From NCBI RefSeq assembly GCF_003048875.2, contig NZ_CP049264.1, positions 806,001 through 870,000 on the forward strand: a stretch of DNA of 64,000 bases. Reading direction: 5' to 3'. Both the position numbers and the translations under genes were made by a program. The notes beneath the pieces are model-generated. The model had not been told where the DNA came from and did no database searches. It saw only the letters and a program-made list of their open reading frames with translations. The DNA comes from Campylobacter concisus. Its GTDB lineage: Bacteria > Campylobacterota > Campylobacteria > Campylobacterales > Campylobacteraceae. Shown here piece by piece: positions 50,572 through 59,651 of this stretch (position 1 is its first letter; every line of letters starts with the position of its first letter).

Positions 50572-52668
50572 TTAGCTCTCTTTTAAAAGCTTGCTTGCAA
50601 GCATATCTGCTTTTGCTTTGTCGGTGTCTTTTTTGACGGATTTGTAAATTTTAGAGATGTAGTTTTCTAAAACTTCGTGGCAAGAGATCACTTTTTCGCC
50701 CTCGCGTCTAGCTACTTTTGTGTATTCGCCGTTATTTTGTAGCTCAAATGCTAGGTCGTTATCGCTTAGCTGAAGCTCTAAAATTTCAAGCAGTCTCTCT
50801 TGGAGTCTTGGCTCAAAGATAGGCGTCATAAGCTCCAAGCGGCGCTCTAAATTTCGTGGCATCCAGTCAGCGCTTGAGATGTAAATTTTTGGATTGGCGT
50901 GTTTGAAATATAAAATTCTAGCGTGCTCTAAGTATTTACCGATGATCGAGCGAACTCTTATGTTTTCGCTTTTGCCTTTTACGCCAGGCCTTAGCCCGCA
51001 AACACCTCGGACGATTAAGTCGATCTTTACGCCTGCGTTTGAGGCGCGGCTAAGCTCGTTTATCACGTCTTCGTCTATTAGCGCGTTCATCTTAGCGATG
51101 ATCCTGCCCTCGCTGCCTTTGCTAGCCTCCACTCTTATCTTTTCGATGATGCGCTCTTTTATCTGAAAGGGCGACATGCTAAGGGCGTTTAGACGGCGGT
51201 TTTTGTTATATCCTGATAGGATGTGAAAAAATGAGGTCGTGTCTTGGCTAAATTCCTCTTTGCTCGTAAATAGACTCACGTCGGTGTAGATTTTTGCCGA
51301 GCTGCCGTTGTAGTTGCCAGTGCCAAAGTGCATGTAAAATTTGAGTTTGTCGCCGATCTGGCGGATCACTTGGCTAACTTTTGCATGGACTTTAAAGCCT
51401 GTGATGCCATATATCACGTGTGCGCCAGCATCTTCAAGCGCCTTTGCCCAGTGGAGGTTATTTTCTTCATCAAACCTCGCTTTTAGTTCGACCATCACAG
51501 TTACTTGCTTGCCGTCGCTTGCAGCGTCTATCAGGCTTTGAATGATCGGCGAGTTTTTATCGACCCTGTAAAGCGTCATGCGTATCGAGATCACCTTTGG
51601 ATCTTTGCTAGCTTCTCTTATAAAGCTAACGACTGGATCAAAGCTCTCAAATGGATGAACTAGCAGCACGTCCTCTTTATCTATGGCGTCAAAAACTGAG
51701 ATGCCGTTGCCAAATGGAGGCAGGGTTTTTGGGGCGTAGGGCGGGTTTGCTAGGTGGCTGAAGTTCTTGCTCCCAGCTATCTCCCAAAGAGAGCTAAGTG
51801 TGAGCGGGATGCTTGAAAAGTAGATATCTTTATGAAAAATTTTCATGTGAAAATTTAAAAACTCTAAGATATCAGCGTCTGCGTCTTTGTCTATCTGCAT
51901 ACGCACAAAAGCCCCTTTTCTACGAAGTTTTAGCCCTTGCTCAAGTATCATCATAAAGTCATCCGCCTCTTCTTCTTCGATGACGATATCAGCGTTTCTT
52001 GTCACTCTAAAGGCAGCCGAGCTAATAAGCTTATACCCTGGGAAAATTTCTTCTGCATGGCGGTGCACGATCGTTTCAATCGGCACAAAAACGTTGCTAC
52101 TTGGCTGGGTAAATCTTGGCAATACCCTTGAAATTCTTATCATGCCGTATTTTAAAATTTCAGGATGCTCGATATCAGCAAGCTTAACGGCGAGCGAGAA
52201 GCTAAGGTTGTTTAGGTGCGGAAATGGATGGGTCGCATCAACAGCGATTGGCACGATGACTGGCAGGATGTTTGAGAAAAAGTATTCGTCGCATTTTTGC
52301 TTTAAACTATCGTCAAGCTCGTCATAGTTTTTGATAAAAAGACCCTCTTTACTAAGTGCATCAACGGTGCTTTTGTAGTGAGCTTCGACTAAATTTTGCT
52401 CATCTTGAAGATACTTTCTGATCTCTCTTAGCTGATCAAGCGGACTCATGCCATCGCTGCTGCTTGTCGTCACTCCAGCTGCAAAAAGCTGCTTTAGACC
52501 AGCCACTCTTATCATATAAAATTCATCAAGGTTTGTCATATAAATGGCTATAAATTTTAGCTTTTCAAGTAAAGGTATATCCTTTTCACACTGAGCGAGC
52601 ACCCTTGAGTTAAAGCGTAGCCAGCTTAATTCGCGGTTGATAAAAAGAGTTTCATTTTCGCTCATCAT
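50572..52668 (-). CDS. ppk1: Polyphosphate kinase 1
   Basis: The enzyme makes polyphosphate from ATP. All four domains are present in 698 residues: [16 protein letters not shown] at the start, [33 protein letters not shown] with the autophosphorylated His, [23 protein letters not shown], and the C-terminal [22 protein letters not shown]1 affects stress survival and virulence in Campylobacter. The ATGATG start follows AAGGAG. Confidence 0.96.
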   Translation of the reverse strand: MMSENETLFINRELSWLRFNSRVLAQCEKDIPLLEKLKFIAIYMTNLDEFYMIRVAGLKQLFAAGVTTSSSDGMSPLDQLREIRKYLQDEQNLVEAHYKSTVDALSKEGLFIKNYDELDDSLKQKCDEYFFSNILPVIVPIAVDATHPFPHLNNLSFSLAVKLADIEHPEILKYGMIRISRVLPRFTQPSSNVFVPIETIVHRHAEEIFPGYKLISSAAFRVTRNADIVIEEEEADDFMMILEQGLKLRRKGAFVRMQIDKDADADILEFLNFHMKIFHKDIYFSSIPLTLSSLWEIAGSKNFSHLANPPYAPKTLPPFGNGISVFDAIDKEDVLLVHPFESFDPVVSFIREASKDPKVISIRMTLYRVDKNSPIIQSLIDAASDGKQVTVMVELKARFDEENNLHWAKALEDAGAHVIYGITGFKVHAKVSQVIRQIGDKLKFYMHFGTGNYNGSSAKIYTDVSLFTSKEEFSQDTTSFFHILSGYNKNRRLNALSMSPFQIKERIIEKIRVEASKGSEGRIIAKMNALIDEDVINELSRASNAGVKIDLIVRGVCGLRPGVKGKSENIRVRSIIGKYLEHARILYFKHANPKIYISSADWMPRNLERRLELMTPIFEPRLQERLLEILELQLSDNDLAFELQNNGEYTKVARREGEKVISCHEVLENYISKIYKSVKKDTDKAKADMLASKLLKES

Positions 52669-52740
52669 TTTCTCCTTATAATTTTTGATTATTTTACGAT
52701 ATGTGCGGTTATAAAGTTCTTATTTTGTTAAAAATTTAGT

Positions 52741-52769
52741 TACAATAGTGCAAATTTTAAACGTAAAGG
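52741..52769 (+). promoter_or_regulatory. -10 box and ribosome site of a 26-codon gene
   Basis: TACAAT at 52741-52746 lies 29 bases before an ATG, and AAAGG at 52765-52769 is spaced 6 bases from it. The site is divergent from ppk1. Confidence 0.5.
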
Positions 52770-52775
52770 TTTCTT

Positions 52776-52856
52776 ATGTCGGATTATATTATATTAGTTG
52801 GCATTTTTGTTGTAGCGGTTGTTGTCTTTGCGCTTATCAAAAAGGTCTCATTTTAG
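52776..52856 (+). CDS. 26-residue single-span membrane peptide
   Basis: The frame from ATG at 52776 to TAG encodes MSDYIILVGIFVVAVVVFAL followed by IKKVSF: a short polar start, one hydrophobic helix and a positively charged end, the classic build of a small inner-membrane protein with the C-terminus inside. It has its own ribosome site and -10 box and is not part of a longer gene. Its stop overlaps the end of the converging Nudix gene by 4 bases. Function unknown. Confidence 0.6.
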   Translation: MSDYIILVGIFVVAVVVFALIKKVSF

Positions 52857-53437
52857 CCTTTAAATTTCTCCCACCACAAGTAGGCAAAGATGAGCCCAAA
52901 GCCCTTGACCTTGCTCTCGTCAAAGGTAAATTTCATCATATCTTCTCGTTTTATAAAAACTAGCTCTATATCCTCGCCATCGACGCCGCCGCCTGCATTT
53001 ACCTTCATGCTCTCATCGATCTTTGCGTAAAACATCGTTTGCATGTTGCCGCCAAAGCCAAAAGCGCCATACGTCATCGTTATGCGCTCCATCTCTTTTA
53101 GTTCGTATCCGACCTCTTCGACTGCCTCTTCTCTAGCGGTTTGCTCTTCGCTTAGCCCCTTATCCATAAGCCCTGCGCAAAGCTCATAAGTAAAGCCTTG
53201 CTCGCTTGTTTTGATGCCTTCTTTTTCTTGCGAGTACCAAACAGCTGGGCGAAACTGCTTGACAAACAAAAATGCATCTTTTTGCTCGTGATATAAAAAT
53301 ATACTGACGCTATTCATCACTTTGACGCAGTCCCAGTCCCTTTGCAGGCCATTTTGTTTAAATTTCATCTTAAATGGCTTTAGGTATTTTGACTCACCAA
53401 GAGGTAAAATTTCTAAATTTGTTATAGTAGTATCCAT
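52853..53437 (-). CDS. Nudix hydrolase, nucleotide-sugar type
   Basis: The Nudix box reads GLMDKGLSEEQTAREEAVEEVGYEL (about residues 91-115) with the catalytic REEAVEEVG. The N-terminal VMNSVSIFLYHEQKDAFLFVKQFRPAVW resembles ADP-ribose or UDP-sugar pyrophosphatases. The length of 194 fits that group. It overlaps the end of mgtE by 16 bases and so is probably cotranscribed. Confidence 0.88.
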   Translation of the reverse strand: MDTTITNLEILPLGESKYLKPFKMKFKQNGLQRDWDCVKVMNSVSIFLYHEQKDAFLFVKQFRPAVWYSQEKEGIKTSEQGFTYELCAGLMDKGLSEEQTAREEAVEEVGYELKEMERITMTYGAFGFGGNMQTMFYAKIDESMKVNAGGGVDGEDIELVFIKREDMMKFTFDESKVKGFGLIFAYLWWEKFKG

Positions 53438-54789
53438 TTTGCAAGTCCTAAAAAGCTAAAAAATCCTATCGCATCGGTAAATGTAGTAAGAATGACCGCT
53501 GAGCCAACGGCAGGATCGATGTTAAAGCGCCTTAGTGTCAAAGGTATGATCGTGCCAAAAAAGCCAGCAAAGAATAAATTTGTAACCATACTAAGGCCAA
53601 TAACCACGCCAAGCATGCCCTTATCAAACCAAACAGCGGCGATGACGCCCATGATAGCGCCAAAGATGAGGCCATTTACGAGTGAGATCGTCACCTCACG
53701 CTTTAAAACGCTCTTTGCATCTTTAAATTCTATCTCGCCAAGTGCCAAACGACGAACCGTAACGGCAAGTGCTTGCGTGCCAGTGTTGCCACCCATTGAA
53801 GCAACTATTGGCATAAGCACGGCAAGTGCGACGTAAGCTGCGATCGTCTCATCAAAAAGTCCGATGATAGATGAGCTAAAAAGTGCTGTTAGTAAATTTA
53901 CACCAAGCCAAACCGCACGGCCACGACCCGCTTTAAATAGCGTATCATCCTCTTCTGACTCGTCATCAACACCAGCTAAGTTATAAATTTGCTCTGTTGC
54001 GCTCTCTTGGATGTAGTCGTGGATATCATCATATGTGATACGACCTAGCAAAATTCCAGTGCTACTTGTAACTGCGATAACGTTTAGATCGTACTCTTGA
54101 AACATATCGGCGACATCTTGCATGAGATCCATATCGTTTGCCATGTGAGGCTTGTAGTGGTCGATCTGGGTTGATTCGATATTTTGTTTTAGCGTCTTTG
54201 TAAAGTCAAAAAGGATGAGATCTTCAAGCGGGATGGCGTATTGCAAGACGCTATTTTTATCGATGATGAAAAGCTGTGAGACATTTTCTAGTTTGCCTTC
54301 TTGCTTCTCTTGTCTTAGTCTTGCAACTGCGCTGCCAAGCTTCTCTTCAAGATGAGCTGAAAATAGCTCTGTTTGCATGTGCGCACCAGCTCTATCTTCG
54401 TCGTAGCTTCTAAGTCTTAAAATTTCGTTTTGATTTTCTTTGTCTAGCTCGTTAAAAAGCTCTCTAGCCTTGTCTTCGTCGATATCTTCGATGTATTGAA
54501 GTAGGTCTGTCGCATCGTCACTCTCTAGCTCTTCAAGCGCTTCTACGATCTTTTCAGCTGGGAGCGTGTCGATCACGTCTTTTAGCATGTGATCAGGTAA
54601 CTCTATCGCCACATCACCTAAAATTTCAGGATCTAGCTTTTCAAGGTACTTGGCAAAAAGCTCTTCATCGTGCTTTTTAAGTGTTTTAAGATGCTGGGCT
54701 AGCTCGTAAGCAGAGAGCTCGCCGTCTTCTAAATTTTCATCTAAGTGCTGATCTATCAGCTCTTTTGCTTCTTCTAGTTCTTGGCTCAA
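53422..54789 (-). CDS. mgtE: MgtE magnesium transporter
   Basis: The N-terminal helical MgtE_N superhelix (about 15-125), a pair of CBS domains (about 130-260: THMQTELFS, VSQLFIIDKN, LDLNVIAVTS-type strands) and five membrane helices (about 285-455) with PIVASMGGNTGTQALAVTVR match MgtE. It is a Mg2+-gated Mg2+ channel; the CBS/N domains close it when internal Mg2+ is high. The window also has a CorA-like gene at 25.8 kb. Confidence 0.95.
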   Translation of the reverse strand: MSQELEEAKELIDQHLDENLEDGELSAYELAQHLKTLKKHDEELFAKYLEKLDPEILGDVAIELPDHMLKDVIDTLPAEKIVEALEELESDDATDLLQYIEDIDEDKARELFNELDKENQNEILRLRSYDEDRAGAHMQTELFSAHLEEKLGSAVARLRQEKQEGKLENVSQLFIIDKNSVLQYAIPLEDLILFDFTKTLKQNIESTQIDHYKPHMANDMDLMQDVADMFQEYDLNVIAVTSSTGILLGRITYDDIHDYIQESATEQIYNLAGVDDESEEDDTLFKAGRGRAVWLGVNLLTALFSSSIIGLFDETIAAYVALAVLMPIVASMGGNTGTQALAVTVRRLALGEIEFKDAKSVLKREVTISLVNGLIFGAIMGVIAAVWFDKGMLGVVIGLSMVTNLFFAGFFGTIIPLTLRRFNIDPAVGSAVILTTFTDAIGFFSFLGLAKWILL

Positions 54790-54798
54790 GTTTTACCT

Positions 54799-55968
54799 TT
54801 AAAAATCTATTACGTTAGGGAAAAATTCCACCTTATGATACTCTTTGTCGTTGCTTAGAGCTTGTCTTATCAGCTCATCATTTCTATTTATGACCGCTTT
54901 AAATTTAGCCGACTCTTTTTTGTCTTCTATGTTTTTTACGACCTTGATGGCGCTTTCTGGATTGATCGGCTTGCCACCTAGATAGAGGCCAAAGTGTAGG
55001 TGAGGTCCAGTACTCATGCCGCTTGTGCCAACGTATGCTATTAGCGTGCCTTGTTTTACTTTAAGACCGCTTCTTATGCCCTTTGCAAAGCCGTTTAGGT
55101 GGGCGTAAAGTGTCTCGTAGCCGCCAGCGTGAGAGATGATGACGGTTCTGCCATAACCGCTCTTTTGTCCGACAAATTTGACCGTGCCATCGCCTGCAGC
55201 CTTGATCGGTGTGCCTTTTGGAGCACCGTAATCAACTCCAAGGTGAGCTCTATATCTTTGAAGGATCGGATGCCATCTTTTTAGAGTGAAATTTGATGTG
55301 ATCCTAGCGTTTGCAAGAGGGCGAACGAGCAAAAATTTATCACTTTTCTTGCCGTTTTTATCATAAAATTTATCTTCAAATTTATACATCACGTAGCGTT
55401 TGTTTTTAGTCTCTATCATCGCTGCGTAAATTTCAGGCGTGCCAAAAGAGCGTCCCATGCGTAGTTTTTGGTTATAAACGATAGCGATCGTATCGCCTTT
55501 GTTTATCTTTTTAAAATCGATCCCGCTACCGCTAAAAACCTCTTTAAAACCAAGTGCTAGCGTGCCAGAGCCAGTGTAGTCAAAGATATCTTCAGAGACT
55601 GATTTATCTACTTTTAGGGCTAAAACTTTATCTTCGCTTTGGTATAAGATCGGGATAAACTCAAGCTGAAATTTACCCTTGTCATCTCTATAAATATGTA
55701 TCTGAAGCTCGTCACTAACGGGGATGAGAGCTTGTTTTACCTCGCCGTTATCGTCTTTGTAAATTTGATATTTTGTGCCAGCGATGATCTCTTCTGTTAG
55801 CTCTTGATCTTCGCTTGCTAGGTTGTAATAAAGTGAAAGTGGGATTTTATTTGTTTCAAGAAAATTTAAAAAGCTGCTGCCATTTGGCCAACTAAGCTCA
55901 TCAACAGTTGGTTTTATGGCATATAAATTTATACATAATATTGCAAAAATCACAAATATACGAGGCAT
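54799..55968 (-). CDS. Periplasmic M23 metallopeptidase (Csd3/Pgp3-like)
   Basis: A signal peptide (MPRIFVIFAILCINLYA) and an N-terminal inhibitory-type domain precede the LytM core: AHLGVDYGAPKGTPIKAAGDG (His and Asp zinc ligands, about 243-262) and GPHLHFGLYLGGKPINP (HLH, about 322-338). Size and layout match Csd3/HdpA of Helicobacter and Pgp3 of Campylobacter, D,D-endo/carboxypeptidases that set helical cell shape. It is 9 bases upstream of mgtE. Confidence 0.88.
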   Translation of the reverse strand: MPRIFVIFAILCINLYAIKPTVDELSWPNGSSFLNFLETNKIPLSLYYNLASEDQELTEEIIAGTKYQIYKDDNGEVKQALIPVSDELQIHIYRDDKGKFQLEFIPILYQSEDKVLALKVDKSVSEDIFDYTGSGTLALGFKEVFSGSGIDFKKINKGDTIAIVYNQKLRMGRSFGTPEIYAAMIETKNKRYVMYKFEDKFYDKNGKKSDKFLLVRPLANARITSNFTLKRWHPILQRYRAHLGVDYGAPKGTPIKAAGDGTVKFVGQKSGYGRTVIISHAGGYETLYAHLNGFAKGIRSGLKVKQGTLIAYVGTSGMSTGPHLHFGLYLGGKPINPESAIKVVKNIEDKKESAKFKAVINRNDELIRQALSNDKEYHKVEFFPNVIDF

Positions 55969-56045
55969 CGATATCCTTTTAAAAAGCTGGAGGGGATTTT
56001 AACTAAAACTTGCTTTAATTTTGCAAAAGATAAAGCATTTTAGGC

Positions 56046-56076
56046 TATAATCGCTCTAAAAATTTAAACTTAGGAG
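56046..56076 (+). promoter_or_regulatory. -10 box and ribosome site of the PgbA-like gene
   Basis: TATAAT at 56046-56051 and TAGGAG at 56071-56076 precede the TTG start at 56083, which they support. Confidence 0.55.
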
Positions 56077-56082
56077 ATATTT

Positions 56083-56805
56083 TTGAAACGTATAATCGTG
56101 ATTTTATCGCTGTTTTTTGGCTTTGCTTTTGGGGCTGATTTTTCTTTAAATGAGTATAGAACTCCTCTTATTAGCGTCGAGAGTGACGGCACAGCAACGA
56201 TAGTTGATAGTCCTGAAATTTTGATCGGATCAAGTGGCGTTGTGCTCCATAAATTTGACACTGATAGCTCTATCATCGCAAGAGTGAGCGTTGTCTCAAA
56301 AAATGCCGGCTTTGCGAAGGTTAGATTTGAGGTGTTTGACCTACTTGAGCAAAAGGCTCTCCCACTCCCTGGCATCGCACCTGCAAGTGGCGATATAGTC
56401 GTGCTAAACTACCTTTATAACCGCTCGCTAATTGTCGTGCCAAATAAAGAAATTTATGAAGAGGTTTTGGGCGCATTTCCTAATATGATATTTATCCATC
56501 CAGACCTTGTCGGAGCATACTTAAGCTACGAATACAAGCCAAATCCAAGTAGAGATGACTTTAGAAAGATGTGCGCTCAAAGTGCAGCTGGTCTTATCTT
56601 TGTCGCTATGGATGGCAGAAGCGTTTTTGCTGATTGCCAAAGCTTTAAGGTGCTAAAAGAGTTTAAAACTGGCGAGGTTGAGTACTATCAACTACCATTT
56701 TATACAAGAGTTAGCGACATAGACACTGTATTTTGGAAGCTAAATAGCGAGCACATCAACAACTACGACGCTCACTACGAAAAACTTTTTGAAGAAGATA
56801 ACTGA
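56083..56805 (+). CDS. Exported PgbA-N-type protein (plasminogen-binding family)
   Basis: The signal peptide (MKRIIVILSLFFGFAFGA) is followed by about 220 residues matching the N-terminal domain of Helicobacter PgbA/PgbB: LNEYRTPLISVESDGTATIV, SSGVVLHKFDTDSSIIARV, ASGDIVVLNYLYNRSLIVVPN, FIHPDLVGAYLSYE. The Lys-rich plasminogen-binding tail of the Helicobacter proteins is missing, so binding of plasminogen should not be assumed. The start is TTG. The stop is 3 bases before yihY. Confidence 0.8.
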   Translation: MKRIIVILSLFFGFAFGADFSLNEYRTPLISVESDGTATIVDSPEILIGSSGVVLHKFDTDSSIIARVSVVSKNAGFAKVRFEVFDLLEQKALPLPGIAPASGDIVVLNYLYNRSLIVVPNKEIYEEVLGAFPNMIFIHPDLVGAYLSYEYKPNPSRDDFRKMCAQSAAGLIFVAMDGRSVFADCQSFKVLKEFKTGEVEYYQLPFYTRVSDIDTVFWKLNSEHINNYDAHYEKLFEEDN

Positions 56806-56808
56806 TAA

Positions 56809-57630
56809 ATGAGCCGTTTGTCCTTAAGCAAGAGCGATTTAAAGAGTGGTTTAAATTTGCTAGCTGCTCTTAAGGACAAAGAGCTCTTTCACTACGCAGC
56901 AAGCCTTAGTTTTCACACGATCTTATCGATCATACCGATACTTCTTATATCGTTTTCTATCTTTACAAAACTGCCTAGCTTTGAGGATTATTACGCCAAA
57001 ATTCAAGATTTTGTCTTCTCAGCCCTTTTGCCAAGCAACCAAGAGATCATCTCAAACTACTTGCAAAATTTCCTCCAAAATAGCGGAAATTTAGGCATAG
57101 TTGGCTTTGTGGCGATGATATTTACTTCAGCTATGTTTTTTAGTGACTATGAATACGTAGTCTTAAAAGTGACAAGAGCTAGCAAGGCTAGGGGATTTTG
57201 GTCGGCACTTAGCTCGTACTGGACGCTCATCACGCTTGCACCGCTCGGACTTGCTGGCAGTTTTTACCTCTCAAGCCTTGTGCAAGAGATGCTAAACTCG
57301 ACTAAATTTACAAGCTGGATAAATTTCTTAAGCATCGTGCCATATCTCATCATCTGGGTGATATTTTGCGTCACATATCTCATCTCAGTAAATGACGAGA
57401 TAAAATTTAAAAGCGCGTTTTTTAGCTCATTTGCTGCCTCGCTCGTTTGGTATCTTGGCAAGTCAGCCTTTGTCTATTATGTGCTTTACAACAAGACATA
57501 TCTAAGCGTCTATGGCTCGTTTTCAGCTGTGCTTTTCTTCTTTGTGTGGATATATATCTCGTGGATCATCTTTTTATATGGGCTTAAATTTTGCGCTTAT
57601 CTCTCAAATAGCTCTAAATTTAAAGGATAA
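56809..57630 (+). CDS. YihY/BrkB-family inner membrane protein
   Basis: Six membrane helices and the family pattern LFHYAASLSFHTILSIIPILLISFSIF (about 24-50), SSYWTLITLAPLGLAG, and YLSVYGSFSAVLFFFVWIYISWIIFLYG near the end. Members were once called ribonuclease BN, which is now known to be wrong. The function is unknown, possibly transport or export. The length of 273 is normal. Confidence 0.88.
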   Translation: MSRLSLSKSDLKSGLNLLAALKDKELFHYAASLSFHTILSIIPILLISFSIFTKLPSFEDYYAKIQDFVFSALLPSNQEIISNYLQNFLQNSGNLGIVGFVAMIFTSAMFFSDYEYVVLKVTRASKARGFWSALSSYWTLITLAPLGLAGSFYLSSLVQEMLNSTKFTSWINFLSIVPYLIIWVIFCVTYLISVNDEIKFKSAFFSSFAASLVWYLGKSAFVYYVLYNKTYLSVYGSFSAVLFFFVWIYISWIIFLYGLKFCAYLSNSSKFKG

Positions 57631-57658
57631 ATTTATTGCTAGCTGGCAATAAATTTAT
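57627..57658. terminator. Bidirectional terminator between convergent genes
   Basis: A 13-base perfect stem, ATAAATTTATTGC at 57627-57639 and its complement at 57646-57658, has a six-base loop. It touches the stop codons of yihY and of the converging gene. Confidence 0.7.
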
Positions 57659-58821
57659 TACTTATCTCCAAATAGACCAAAAAGGAATCCAAAAAAAGTC
57701 CAAGGTTTAAATTCGCACAATTCTATATTTATTTCAAGATCTTTTCTAATTTTATCTACAGCTTTTGCAAGCTCATTTTTATCATAGCAGCAAAGATCTA
57801 TATAGGTATATGTTTTACCTTCTGCAGTGCCTATAACTACACAAAAGTTGCTCTCTTGTAGCTCTTTTTCTATCTTGTCTCTGTAATCAATACTATGCTT
57901 TATATCTCCATTGTAAGGCAGTGCTAAAAAGCAAAAATTTATACCATATTCTAAGCCATCCTCATAGGTGTATTTTTGCTTATTAATATATTCGCAACAA
58001 AGACTATATAAAAGTGTGCGTCCTTCATAGATATCTTTTCTTAACGTGTTGGCAGAAGGTTCTTGTTTGTAGGATTCAAATTTATTAAAAGAGTTGCTTA
58101 ATATCTCTTTGCCAAATTTTTCAACTATTATAGCGCCAAGCTCATTGAGTGCAATAGCATTTTCTTTTGGTATTTCATCAAAGATATCATCTTCTACTTC
58201 TTCGTCTTCATCGTCATTTTTTATTTCTTCATAATCTTCATCATCGTCTTTCATATCTTCTTCTGACGGCTCATAGCAGATACTAACACTTTCTACTACA
58301 TTTATCATTATCATCTCGCCAAGGACTTTTTCGCAAATGGCATAAGATAAAAGTTCTGCTTCGTATTCATCTTCTTCTTCTGCAAATCTATTGATGGCAT
58401 TGTTGTAAATGTAAATGGATACACTTTTATCGTTGAAATTTGTATATGATATGAAATCTTTCGCGTTGATTCTAGTGCGGTTTACCACTATAGAGGCATT
58501 GCTATCAGGCACATTGCCGATTGTTAAAGTAAGCTTTGATTCAAGTTCTTTTGGCATGCGTGATTTCATAAATCTAAGCCATAAAAGCTTCTCTTTGATA
58601 GATTCTGTTCTAAGCATAAGATTGACCTTATCATCGATAAGAGATAACTTAAATTTTTGATCGATTAGACATAGTTTAAGATACTGCTCCATTACTTTGT
58701 TTGCAGTCATAAAATTTTTATTTCTTAAGTGCTTTTCTATAGTGCCTAAATTTTTGCCAAATTCATTCCAAAAATTATCAACCCTGTTTAAAAAAGTAAG
58801 ATTATCCTGAGAAGACGACAT
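57658..58821 (-). CDS. Unknown cytoplasmic protein with a long acidic stretch
   Basis: The 387-residue protein has no membrane segment. The middle has a Glu/Asp-rich tract of about 35 residues (SEEDMKDDDEDYEEIKNDDE and on) that separates a helical N-terminal half from a C-terminal half with alternating strands and helices (FCVVIGTAEGKTYTYIDLCC). I chose the ATG at 58819-58821 because AAAGGA lies 5 bases before it; a start 30 bases upstream has no ribosome site. It overlaps the phosphatase gene by 20 bases. I recognise no family. Confidence 0.7.
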   Translation of the reverse strand: MSSSQDNLTFLNRVDNFWNEFGKNLGTIEKHLRNKNFMTANKVMEQYLKLCLIDQKFKLSLIDDKVNLMLRTESIKEKLLWLRFMKSRMPKELESKLTLTIGNVPDSNASIVVNRTRINAKDFISYTNFNDKSVSIYIYNNAINRFAEEEDEYEAELLSYAICEKVLGEMIMINVVESVSICYEPSEEDMKDDDEDYEEIKNDDEDEEVEDDIFDEIPKENAIALNELGAIIVEKFGKEILSNSFNKFESYKQEPSANTLRKDIYEGRTLLYSLCCEYINKQKYTYEDGLEYGINFCFLALPYNGDIKHSIDYRDKIEKELQESNFCVVIGTAEGKTYTYIDLCCYDKNELAKAVDKIRKDLEINIELCEFKPWTFFGFLFGLFGDK

Positions 58822-59524
58822 TATTATCCTTTTTATTAAAATTTTCGACATTTCTTTGCGTATAAATTTTCATCGATGGAAACTCTAGCGCGCTTAGTTT
58901 ATCAAAACCAACTTCGTTAAAAACGCAGCCTGTGTCGATATCTGCGCTATTTTTATAAAATTTTACCTCTCTTACTGGTGTGTGACCATAGACGTTAAAG
59001 ATGCCACTAACTTGCATCTCGTCGCCTCTGCCTGAGAGCAGGTGCCTTTTAAACTCTTCGCTAGCATATTTGTCATTTCTTAGCTCCCACATATTGCCAA
59101 CGGCTGAGTGAGAGACGACTAGATGCTCGCCATTTTGAGTTTTATAATCTTTAAATTCCAGATAAACTGGCCTGCTTTCTAGAAAATCCACATGCCTTTG
59201 CTTAAACTCCACGCTTTGCCCAAGATATGATCTATATGTCGCTTCGCCGCCGTTTCCAAAAAACCAGCTCCTGTCAAATGGAACTTTGTTGTTTAGAAAT
59301 TCAAATTTATTGCTAAGTAGCCTTCGCTCGTGATTTCCCATTACCATTTTATAGTCATTTTGCATGATAAGCTCGACCACGTCGCAGCTAAAAAGCCCCC
59401 GATCTATCACGTCGCCAACAAAGCAAATTTGAGATTTTTCTTTGTTTGGAAACTGCTTGATAAGCTCTAAAAGCGTGTTAAAACAGCCGTGAACGTCGCC
59501 GATAATGTAAATTTGCTCGCTCAA
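58802..59524 (-). CDS. Calcineurin-like metallophosphatase (ApaH/PrpE type)
   Basis: The five metal motifs appear: GDVHGC (8-13), GDVIDRG (37-43), GNHERRL (63-69), a later VVSHSAVG and GHTPV near 180. The 240-residue size fits bacterial Ser/Thr phosphatases and symmetrical Ap4A hydrolases; which substrate is used cannot be told. It is the first gene of a pair with the acidic unknown, which may be its partner or substrate. Confidence 0.88.
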   Translation of the reverse strand: MSEQIYIIGDVHGCFNTLLELIKQFPNKEKSQICFVGDVIDRGLFSCDVVELIMQNDYKMVMGNHERRLLSNKFEFLNNKVPFDRSWFFGNGGEATYRSYLGQSVEFKQRHVDFLESRPVYLEFKDYKTQNGEHLVVSHSAVGNMWELRNDKYASEEFKRHLLSGRGDEMQVSGIFNVYGHTPVREVKFYKNSADIDTGCVFNEVGFDKLSALEFPSMKIYTQRNVENFNKKDNNVVFSG

Positions 59525-59628
59525 ATTTTCTCCTTTGCGCCAAATTTTAGTCTATTAAACTTAAAAATAGAGATTGTTATTTTGCTGATAAATTTAGAAA
59601 AAAAATTTATTTATGAAATTTAAAGAAG

Positions 59629-59648
59629 TAGGGGGGCTAAACCCCCTA
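59629..59648 (-). terminator. Rho-independent terminator of the aldehyde dehydrogenase gene
   Basis: A G-run/C-run hairpin, TAGGGGG with CCCCCTA at 59642-59648, lies a few bases past the minus-strand stop and is followed by a T-rich stretch. Confidence 0.8.
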
Positions 59649-59651
59649 AAA

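Noticed and set aside
59631..59636. Run of six G as a phase-variable tract
   Set aside because: It is short, lies outside any gene and forms one arm of the terminator hairpin.
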